Assembly: GCF_032854445.1 (NCBI RefSeq)
Contig: NC_088300.1
Span: forward strand, 35,569,608-35,633,607
Direction: 5' to 3'
Origin: Liolophura sinensis
Taxonomy: Eukaryota; Mollusca; Polyplacophora; Chitonida; Chitonidae
DNA: 64,000 nucleotides
Shown here: one piece after another, positions 39,501 through 51,500 of the stretch
Numbering within the stretch: position 1 is the first letter of the stretch
How the letters are laid out: each line of letters opens with the position of its first letter
Notes under the pieces: generated by a model
Told to the model about the DNA's origin: nothing
Database searches by the model: none
Seen by the model: the letters and a program-made list of their open reading frames with translations, nothing else
Translations under genes and position numbers: made by a program

Positions 39501-42500
39501 GATGGTCGTGGGTTTCCGCCGGGCTCTGTCCGGTTTCCTCTCACCATAATGCTGGCCGCCGTCGTATAAGTGAAATATTCTTGAATACGGCATAAAACAC
39601 CAAACAAATAAATAAATAAATAAATAAACATACATACATGTTCACACATATATTTACGTGTTGGCAGGCTTGTCAGCATGTGAGAGGAAGAGGAAGCAAC
39701 TTCTGGAGGCTTTGCACCCCTCAGACTGGAGTAACTCTGTCAGGGAGATCCAACACAGGATTCGCCGTCACCTCCTCCACCAGAGTCCCTTCAGTCTCCT
39801 GCCCAGTGAAAGCTTCATGGTCTCCAAAAGTAAGTCAGCAACTTTTCTACTAGTTGGAACTCTACTGTAACAAATCTGACCATGTTTTTGCATAGATTGA
39901 TCATCTTTCTTTGTGGGTTTTTTTTTTGGTTTATTAATCACAGAAACAAATGGTTTATAGACTCCCTCATATGTGATTTAATGGTTGATAATGGGCGGAA
40001 TTAGAGCATTATTTATTGTAAATTCAGGTTAAAATTATATTCTACATTGTGGTTTGTACGTGTATATCTTGCACCATTTTCTAGTTGAGTATTTAATCCG
40101 TCATCAGCTGTGACCAACTATTCGCAGGACTAGCAGATTTTTGTAGCATGTTAAATATTAGTTTGTAGCTCTTTACATGTGCCTGTGTTCTTTACCTTTT
40201 GCAGTGGTTGGTGACTACCCTGTAGACTTCTGTGGTTGGCCCTTCATGAAGGGTGCCTCAGGTAACAGAAGATGGTATTTCAATAAGGCCCTGGATGTTT
40301 GTACTGAGGATGTCTGGAATGGCAGGAACAACCTGAACGTGTTCACGTCTGCGGCAGAATGCACAAGGCAGTGCATGGGTAAACCAGCTACTTCTGTCAC
40401 TCTAGGACTGTTCTAAAACTGGCTTATCAGTGAAATATTTCCCGAGTACAGTTTTAGAGAGGAATCAAATTAAAATAAATTTTACATTCTGCTACATGAA
40501 TCTGCCCTATGCATATCTCTGTATATTCCCAGTCCCGGTTCATATTTAGTTTGAGGTTGAGGAAATATTCTGGATGTTTTCTTGTTTTCGTTAATATGAT
40601 CAGTATTTGAATGATCGCTAAGTCCACTAAGTTTCTGATTGCTACATGTAGCACAGTTGATATGAACATGTGTGTAGTTGGGTTGTTCCTCACTTGAGAA
40701 AAAGGATCAAGATTGATTCCCAGCATGGTCGTTATATATGTTTTCTCATTTTCATTTTTGCAGAGTCTTCCATTGCTTCACCATCTTTCAGAGGCAGTGC
40801 CATTCCGGACTGCATGAATGATGCTACATTCAACTTCAAGCAGTGTCATGCTGGCTCCTGCTGGTGTGTTAATAGCCAGGGTGCTGCAGTACCAGGAACA
40901 CTCACCAGGGGTGGTCTCACATGTAATGCTGCAGGTAAAACAAAATGTAGCCTGTGGACAGAAGATATTTTTTTTTCACAAAAAAAAAAGTGGCATACAA
41001 TACGACTTAAATTTTTTTTTACCATGTGAACGGTTTCATCAGTCTGTGTAGAACACAGAACAGATAGAACACACCTAAACACTACTGTTTTAGAATTATC
41101 ACCTAAATATGTGTGTTAGTCATTGAATCTTAATGTTTACAGTCATTTCCATCGAAAAGAAATTCCGAGAATTCCGTTGTTTTATTCTTTGCTTCTCTTA
41201 TGTTTTCAGGACCGGTTACAATATCCAGTCCATCAGGTAGGTAATGTAGGATTGTATGTGGCCAATTTTTTGGTAAATTTGTAAAGTTTGTCAGAAGGTA
41301 AATGTGATAAGTTGCTCAGTGATAACATTGTTACTGCTGAAAATATAATGATAATGAGATCAAAATATATATATATGTCATAACAAGCAAGTGGTGTAAT
41401 TCAGTCAGTGTGTTACAGTTTTTTTCTTCAACCTGTTCAACTGATATTTCAATATTTTGAAATATTCGGAAAGAACTATGGGGTGTAAAGAAATAATTTG
41501 CACAGTTTTGTGAAGCTTACGTCTTTATAGTGACTTAAACAAATAATTTAATTGTCATTTTCATGATAATTGTATACAGAAATGCCACTGAAAAAAGTGC
41601 TGTAGAGGTTGAAAAGGTTTATGATTTAAAGTACGGAGATGCATTCTTCGATCCTTCTGCCCCACAGCTTGCCCCGATGGCTCCACCCCGCAGATCTGTG
41701 CTGATGCTTGCACGGGCCAGCAGTGCGCTGCCAACCCGCGGGCCACTTGTTACGCTGACCCCTGTAACAACTGTAATGTGACCTTTGCCACGCCAGAGGG
41801 GGTTGTCACCTGTGAGTCCAAACCAGGCAAGTGCTTCAGTGAAATCAGTTGACAGTTGACATCATTTGGAAAGATAATCCAAACAGATTTGTTTCTCTTT
41901 CTGTGGTAAACCAAGTTTAGTCATAAATTTCAGAACATACTGCACCAATGCGGTTGCTGTGAGTTCAAGTCCAGCTCATGTTGACTTTCTCTCCGGCTGT
42001 AAGTGGGAAGGTCTGTCAGCAACCTTTGGATGGTCGTGGGTTTTCCCCGGGCTCTGCCCGGTTTCCTCCCACCATAATGCTGGCCGCCGTCGTATAAGTG
42101 AAATATTCTTGAGTATGACGTAAAACACCAATCAAATAAATAAATAAATCAGTACATACTGAAAACACTGTAAGATGCGTGTTCAAACTTCTTGTCTTGT
42201 ATTATGCTGGAGAAACAATTGATTCAGCCAATCTCTATGTAGTTTCTTTCAAGGTTTACCACAGCCTTTAGAGATGATACAAACGTAGACGATTTTCTTG
42301 CAAGACATATAAGCCTGGCAATTTATGTCAGTGTTGGTAATTAGCCCAAAAAATATATATCAGTCACAAGGAAAAGTTTTGATGTTGGATAGAGTTTTTT
42401 GATTGATATTCGCTTGAATGATGTTCCTTTGAAACGTTTTTTGTTGTTGTCCAGAACAATTTTAACCAAATTGTTTTACATTAAGTGAACTACAGCAATT

Positions 42501-45500
42501 CAAAATTCCAGTTTGGCTGCTCTTAGATTTATAATACACCATGATGGGCTGAGTTTTCAACTCAGACTTACTGGAGAACTATAGGTTGACATCTGACCAT
42601 TCTTGGTTGGCTGTTGCAGTCTGTGAGCTGCCTCTTGACCGTGGGGATTGTACTCTCCGTGACAACCGCTGGTACTACAACAACACAGCAGGACAGTGCC
42701 AACTGTTTGTGTTTGGAGGATGTAATGGCAATACCAACAATTTTGCCACCAGGGGAGCCTGCGAGGCATCATGTTACCAACCAGCTAGTGGTAAGTTTTA
42801 CTGTTATACACTTTGTGTGAAGGGTATTCTATAGGATAAAGCATCATCCATGTATCAGTGGAGTATATTCATAATCCATAGCATAAATTTGCAGATAGGT
42901 AGATTATACCCCCTGACCAACTTTCAATGCGGTGCTCTCTACAACCATGTGAGTAACCTACCATTGAAGTTTGTTGAGGGTTAAAGACATAACTTTTGGC
43001 ATTACAGTTTTACAAAGATCATGTGGACTGTCAGCATAACTCTAAGTACCGTTGAATGACTGAAACAGAAACATCATTTTGATGTAAGAAGAGATGTAAC
43101 AGATACAGCATCTCCAATGTACATGTATAAATGGTTACAGTCAACATGTCTTCAGATAATCGAGAGGATTGTATTTCCTGTATAAATATAGATGACAACC
43201 AATAGTAAAACAAACTAGTTTTGGCACATGTGTAGCTGTTGGTGGGCTGATTTTTATGAATGAACTGTCATGAGCCATTTAAGTTACTGTCAGCATTTAT
43301 CCCATGTTCTGTGTCACATATACGGCCTCGAAGTTGGGAGATCCTGATCTGGTCATACCAAAGACTTGGTACTTTTAGCAGACTCGCTTGGTGCTAAGCA
43401 CTGAGAGCAAGGAAACAGGACTGGTTGGCCCAGTGTCAGTATAATGTGTGATAGGGCGGGGTGTCATGTCTGGTGTCTTCAGCATGATGCTTCAGTGTCA
43501 ACAGCACTTTCTCGACATGGACTCACCTTGCCACAAGGAGACACAGAATATGTATACACATCTAATGTCTCCCCATCGTCTTATGACTTAAATATTGTTA
43601 AGTACAACATAAAAGCCAAACATACATACATACATAGTAATAATGTAACAATAAGATGTTTGTGCATGTAATTAAGGTTTATAAGGCTTTAATACATTTA
43701 AACTTTGTCTCAGTGAAGGATGATGCGTATGTTTGTGTTACAGGTCCAGTGTGTGAGAATGCTGCAGCCCCTTCTCTGTGCTGGGAGAGTTGTAAACAGC
43801 AGACCTGTTCCTTCTTCCCAGAGGCTCTCTGTAAGGCAGATGTCTGTAACAACTGTACGATTGACTTCTACACCCCAGACACTGACAGAAAGGTGGACTG
43901 CAATCAGTGTAAGTTGCTGAGAGTTGTTGTTATTGCTGGTGGTGTAATACGACATTGTTTCTGCATATAGTTAGGTGGATAAATCAAAGAGGTAGTTTCA
44001 TAAGACCTAGGCCATAATAGCAGAGAAGGGTGTGTTTTTCGCACAGCTTGTAACCAGCTTATATAGGCAGGAAATGTTGAGTGACCACCCCATTCTACAT
44101 GTAAATAGTGAACGTTATGAGGTAGCTGAAGGCTGGTCATTACAAAAACCTCAGATTTGGTTCAGATCAAAGCAGTAGTCAGAGTAGCAGTAATGACTGC
44201 AGTAGCCACAGCTCAGATTGGGGACATCTTTAGGTTCTTTGTGATTCTGGAGGGAATATGATGGGTTTTTTTTACATTGACAAAGAAGAACTGATCAGAA
44301 ACGTTTGATAAAGTTACTCCAGATTAGAATGGGGACATCTTTAGGTTCTTTGTGATTCTGGAGGGAATATGATGGGTTTTTTTTACATTGACAAAGAAGA
44401 ACTGATCAGAAACGTTTGATAAAGTTACTCCAGATTAGAATGGGGACATCTTTAGGTTCTTTGTGATTCTGGAGGGAATATGATGGGTTTTTTTTACATT
44501 GACAAAGAAGAACTGATCAGAAACGTTTGATAAAGTTACTCCAGATCAGAATGGGGACATCTTTAGGTTCTTTGTGATTCTGGAGGGAATATGATGGGCT
44601 TTTTTTTAACATTGACAAAGAAGAACTGATCAGAAACGTTTGATAAAGTTACTCCAGATCAGAATGGGGACATCTTTAGGTTCTTTGTGATTCTGGAGGG
44701 AATATGATGGGCTTTTTTTTAACATTGACAAAGAAGAACTGATCAGAAATGTTTGATAAAGTTACTTAATATCAGAATCCGGACATCTTTAGATTCTTTG
44801 TGATTCTGGAGGAAATATGATGGTTTCCTTTATATTGACAAAGAAGAACTGATCAAAAATGTTTGATAAAGTTATTCTAGATCTTGAAAGAAATAGGATT
44901 GTTAAGACATCAGTCATGTAATTTTTAATAACCAAATCCATCTAGTTCTACTTTCGTCTGGCTAGTTCTGCATTTGTATCCAGACTATCCTCAAACCCAA
45001 AAGCTTGATTGTCTTTGAGTATGAGTAAAACAATGTGATCAGTCAGATAAAGCAAAGGGAAGCATTTGAATGCAGTTCTGGACCACGGCTGCCTTGCTGG
45101 ATGTAAGAGATTACCATGTACTTCCCAGTGTACGCTAGTTTTGCGGACAAACTTGGTTTGTGGTAGTGTGTCAAGTGAAATCATCAGTGGTACCATGTTG
45201 CACGTCTGATTGTAGTTTGGTATGTTGTTTTCTTCAGTGAGCACCAGATGTCAGCGAGAGCGTGCCTGGAAACAGTCTCTGGCCATGCCCCCTAACCACA
45301 TCCCACAGTGTGATGAGACTGATGGAGAATTCCTCCCCAAACAGTGTGACCAGACAGAGTGCTGGTGCGTGAACGGAGAGGGAGAGCCCATCACGGATGC
45401 CCGTGTCAACATTGGAGCCAGTCAGTTCCTCAACTGCGGTGAGTAACTCTGCGCCTGTCAGCGCACGCCATTCACAGTCAGTTAACTTAAAGATCCAGAT

Positions 45501-48500
45501 TACAGATTCCACTGAGCCTTTTCTGACTTTAGTCAAAACCTTGAAATATGATTTTACTTTCTTTTTTCGTCTTTTTTCAACAAATAAAATTCTGAGCACG
45601 ACACAGATATTATGTTAAAACAGATATGTCAAAGTTTCAACTTCCTGTTCCCCCTAATAAGCGTTGTCAAGAGGGTTTAAACTTTGACATATGTGAGTAA
45701 TGGCTTCGAAATCCACACCACATCCACAACTACATGATGACATTAGTTACTACGCTACATGGCCGGAATCCTGGGGCCCATGTTACAAAGCTGTCGTAGC
45801 ATTACGCCAAACGCAATTACCATGGCGACGTATCTCTTCACTATATGTTGCCTTCGAAAGTATGCCAGGAGCAATTTGCGACTGCTTGGTAAAACAGGAG
45901 CCTGTTACCCTCAGACTATAGACTTAATTATTTGCTTGTTGTTAAGTGCCATACTGAAGAATATTTCACCTATACAGCAGCGTTCACTGCAGTCCATGAA
46001 TGGAGGAAGCCTTAGCATGCCCGGGTAATTCGTTGACCTTTGACAAGTCACTGACAAACTTACCTACATGTATCACATGTAATGGTGAGAGTCTCCCGAG
46101 GCATTGTGCTGCGCGAGCACTCTAACCACTCGAACGCAGAGGCACTCGGAAGTATAAATCGATGATAAATCCGTGAACCTATCCCAGAGCAACTACCATA
46201 GCCGGGACGGGTTTTAACTCCAGTGTTAGCCTGTAGAAGAATGCAGCATAGCTGTGAGCTGAGGGCAGTTGTACTCAAAACTCTGAATGTTTCAGCACAG
46301 GGATGAGAAGACATTTTTGTGATTGAGGGTTTGTTGTGTGAAAACATAGTATTCACCAATAAATTTCCAACAGCAAACTTTTAACACTCATTTTAATCAA
46401 GTGGTTTCAATCTGCTTTACTCCCATGAAAGCGTTATGTCTTCATATACTTTCAAATAATGCAAGTACACAGTAACTTTGTTTTCTGTTGAAATTTTACA
46501 TGAAAGTCTCTTCACATTCCAGAGCCAAACAAGACTGTTGAAGCAAAGGTGACCTTTAAGATTGAGGTCGATTTTAATACAGTGAAAGGAAAGGAAGATG
46601 CGTTTATACAGTATGTATATATAAATATCTTTATTCATTAGTTTTATAATTAGGCTTTTAAACAGAAACTGGATGGAAACGTTTATGATATCAACAAGGC
46701 CATAATGAACTGTGTAAAATGCACCTTGTCACCAACTTTTAATAATTCTAACACTTGCATTCTATTAGAGACCCTGGGAATGGACATTCTTGATTGACCT
46801 ACAGTTTTATTCTTCACAGGAGTATTGCTTCAGAATGTACTCCATGTGATATTCAATATGGCATCCGGAATATCCTGATACAATGTCTTGATATTCGACG
46901 AAGAGTTGATTTGTTGACTTGCTGACTTTGAATTGTTTAACGGTGGCGATGTTGTCAGTAAATACTTAAACTCAGGCCAAGTGCCTATCAGTATATCATA
47001 AAATATAATGTGTGTTTAGTATTTTTACATGTATAAAAATATTCATTGTGGTTTATGAAGTTTACCTGTTCTTGCTTTGTTTTTGGATGTTTCATGGTTC
47101 TATCATGGTCTCATCACTCTATGGTGGAAACATTGCCAATACGACCATAAACATGTATTATTCTGTTTTTCCTTCCTTCCAGTGTACAAAATATGTTATC
47201 TGACTTGTTCTCTGCCAAGAAATCTCTCCATACTCCTAACAGCACATGTATTGCTCTCTACCTTTTGCTTTACCTCCCTGCCACCACCACTAGACAAGTT
47301 TGTCTTTCGGAGGCTTGTTTAGGCTTGGCCTAAAATGTCCTTGTGCAGAACCATTTACTCAGCACCCATCAATAAAATTGTTTCAGATTTTAATTAGAAT
47401 AATGTTGCACAGTTTAGACACTAAAGAGAATGTGCATGTGTATTAAGTATTATTAGGAAGAAAAATTTTTTTTTGTTTTCTGATATCACTTCCTGCCTCG
47501 TCACCGGGACCCCAGTGACCTCGGCATTGTTCAAGATTTCCGTACAAAATTTGCTCGTGACGTAAAGCGAATGTAGAGAGTGCTGTAAGGAGTAGATCTC
47601 AGACATCTCATATAGAGTACACGTACAGTAAATGCCATGTATCTTGTTCTCTGCCCACAGATCTCTCACAAACATCTTGAAACTCCTTCTCAACGGAGAC
47701 AGCAACATTAAAGAAATTACAGTAAGGCTACTTTGTGATTTGTAATGGAGTGACCAAAGTGTTCAGTCCACTTTAACTTTGATATCACCCCCCACCCCAA
47801 AAAAAAAATTATTTCAAGTTATGTTTCTCCAAGGTACAATGTGACTAACACAGCAAAATCTAGTAAATTGCCACCTAAGCCAGCTTGATTCCTGATATTT
47901 GCTATTCCTGAAGTGGCATTTATGTAATGAATAAATCTTACACATGCATCTACATTGGTATTGTAATGTTCTGTCTCATTGAAATAGGTTTTAGTGTTTT
48001 CACAGGTTTTAAGTAATATCAACAAATGCATTTATCTGTCTTTTTATGGATGTGTTTTCAAGTTACCTCAGTATTGGTTTTGATGAGTTGTTTGTTTGGG
48101 ATTTTTGTTTTTTTCCACAGTAAAATGAGATCTTGTTCTTTAATTGCAGATTTCACCAGGCAGTATTGAAGTTGAGATAATACTGCAGGACACGCCAGAT
48201 ACTGATTTGTCTGAGGTTACAAACATAGTGCAGACAACGGTAGGCTAATTATATTTAAATTTCTATCGTGTGATCTGTGCTGGTTTCTCAAGGACTTTTT
48301 GCTAGACTTTTTGAAATTTTACAGCCCTTACATTGAGATTTTACTGAAGCATTAACGCAATACAGTGTAGTATTAAAATTTAAAAATTGCTGGCTCAAGA
48401 AAGTTTTTTTTTTTACCCCTGAGAGAATCCTGTAAGAACCTTGATCAGTAAGGTTGGTTGGTTGACTCCATCTCTCTGCTTCTGCTACGACTTTAATTTT

Positions 48501-51500
48501 AAGCTGGAAGGTTGTGAGGCTTCTGGCCATGGACAATGGTTTATTCCACTAGTATACTTTTATTATCACCATCAAAAATTCTTTAGTCGGTGTTAAATTA
48601 ATCAATCAGTCATAGCCATCCCCTTCTAACATTAAAATCTGTGCGTAAGTCTTTATACTAGTCTGATCTGATCTCACCTTAATACATGCATGAAACTGAC
48701 GATGTAATTATTGCCCTTTTATGATTTTACTACACGTAGCAACAGCCTGAAAGACAAAGAAAATTAACACTAAGATGAAGTATATCAAGCAAAAACATAT
48801 TTTTGGTTTGATATAGTTCAGTGTCCATTTGGTGATTGCATTCGTAGCTCTGTACACTTCATGGGTATGTTTATTGGGGAAAAAACTGGAGTGATGCCAA
48901 CTGTTAAAGTAGGTTCATTGAAATCCACCCTGCACTCAGCTGAAAGAATTCTGAAATAAGACGTTGCACTGTTTTTGCCGTCTTCTTGTTAACAGTCTTT
49001 CATCTGAGGTGCACTTGATGTTGTTTTTATCTTTGCCTTGAAGTATCCGACACAGATTGTACAGAAGTGCATTGGGATTTAATGCTTGTGTACACTAATG
49101 TGACGTGAAAGGATTAGTGTCCAGATTGGTCATTTATTCATAATTAGCTACCTCTGTATATATTGTTAATTGGAGTGCAAAAAAAAAAAAAGGTACATTA
49201 ATCTGAGTAATATGGCATTAAAATCACTAGATAATGAGACTGGGTTTATGCATTTTTTCTGCCAACACTTGGTAGTCAACACACAGAATGACGTCATACA
49301 AGACCAACCTTTATGAGCTGTCAGAGCTTCGCCTTTTAGTTCAGCCACAAAAGTGACAAGCATATCAGATTTCTCTGGTTTGCTGCTCTGCATGATGTTA
49401 TGATAACATGGGGGTCGAAAAACCCTGGAGTTTCCGGATGAGTTTGCACTCAAGAATGAGTGGATTCACAGCACAAGGGAGAAGGGTTTTATACCCACCT
49501 AACACAGCTTTAAGACATAGTTATTCATTCATTGAAAATTGAAGCATGACCAAATAGCCTGTGGTTCTCAGACAAGAGATCCTGATTGTCGTGATGTTAG
49601 TCATTATGTTACTGGGTGTCAATATATTTCTCAAACAAAACACTTTGGTTTGAATTTCTCAACAGGTGGTCCAGTCCGAGTTTAATGTGATCTTTGAGAA
49701 CCAGACATATCGGGCAGAACCATCGTCTGTGTCTGTAGCAAGGAAGTTTGCTGCCCCGCCTGCCACACCCAGCCCACCTGTCACCTCGACGCCCAGCCCA
49801 TCTGTCACCACGACAACTGGCCCGAAGGTTGGCGAGAGCGAGCAAGAGGACTTGAATACAGCCATCATTATCGGAGTCGTCTGCGGAGTTGTCCTCTTGG
49901 CTGTCATCGCCACCATCATTGTTGTTGTAAGTTCATCTGGAAGTTGCTGGCTTCCTCTCCAGTCATTCATGAGAAGATCTGTCAACAGTAACCTGCACAT
50001 GGTCGTGGTTTTTCCCACAGGCTCTTACCGGTTTCCTTGTACCATAATCCTGGCTACTGTCATATAAGTGAAATATTCTTGAGTATGGCCTCAAACCCCA
50101 ATCAAATAAATATATAAATACAAACTTCAAGTTTATTCAAACTGATTTGTTCTAGTCTCTAACTATATACTGAGGTCATGGTTCAAGGCCATCACTGCTA
50201 TCTCAAAGACATGTTTTCCAAGTAGTGGAGTTGTTGAAATCATGTAGTTGAAATTTATGGACTGTAGAAGGAAAACAAGTTTTAGTGTTTACAAAGATGA
50301 TGGTTTCTTCTGATGGCAAATGCAATTGTTACTGTTGATTTTAATATGTGAATTTATTTTAAATGGATTTTATCTACAAAGTCTTTCATTTAATTTGCAA
50401 AGGGTAGTGGTCTTGCAGACAACAGCTGTGGCATGACTGAACTAGTCTGAGGACAAACGTTGTCATGCTCACATGGTCACTTTAGCATTTGATCATTATA
50501 TCGACTAGACTTATACAGTCAACCCCCCCCCCCACCCCATTTAAAGAAGGTGTTCAAAATTATTGCACTCTTCTACCTGGTATTACATTCAGTGCCATTT
50601 ACTTAAATGTAGTAATAATATTACATTGACAAGCATAATGCTAACTAGCCAAATTTGACAAAAAAACATTTTGTCCCAGATATTCAGTTGAAATCAACAA
50701 AGTTGCAGAATTTATTTTAAAGTTGTATCAATGTATATTCCAGTTGAGTTATTTAAAATCTATTAAAGTATATGTAGTAAATCACGATGGTTGATTATTT
50801 GCCTTGCAGCAATGCAGAAAACTGAAGAAACGAGAGGAGAAAATTGAATATTCAGATTCTGGAGAGGTATGTAGTCATGATGTAGTCCTCCATTCATACT
50901 ATAGTTGTGGACAGTAATTTTTTTCTGTTTATGGTCTTGTGTATTCATTTGTTTGTAGTTCCTGTAGTCAGATGTTTGTCTTCCTTTATTTGTAGTTGTT
51001 GCAACTTTGTATTCATTTGTTTTTTGTCCTGTGGTCAGATGTTTGTCTCATTTTATTTGTATTTGTTGCAACTTTGTGTTCATCTGTTTTTTGTCTTGTG
51101 GTCAGATGTTTGTCTCATTTTATATGTAGTTGTTCCAACTTTGTGTTCATCTGTTTTTTGTCCTGTGGTCAGATGTTTTTCTCATTTTATTTGTATTTGT
51201 TGCAACTTTGTGTTCATCTGTTCATTGACCTGTGGTCAGATGTTTGTCTTGTTTTTTTTTTATAGTTATTGCGACTTTGTGTTCATTTGTCCTGTACATT
51301 GTTTCTATTTAATGTGATCATCAGTTTGTGTGTAGTACCTCTGCAGTAAACACCATACTTCACACAGTATGAATCTCCTTTGCACCAATTAGCATAGCAC
51401 ACATAACCACTCACATTCAGCAAGGTAAGTCCGCTTTCTTTTCACGGAAGTGACCATAAAGGTAATGATGAATACGTAGTACGTGGTCACTTGTCTGAGA

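Noticed and set aside
46820-46920. Possible extra exon after a TTCACAG acceptor, frame-compatible with 46523-46610
   Set aside because: It lacks a good donor, runs to a TGA and breaks the SEA fold. The exon at 47661 fits the phase and the SEA helix better.
50907-51317. Open frames of 89-136 codons with repeated VLWSDVCL-type runs
   Set aside because: They come from the 63-bp tandem repeat in the tail intron.
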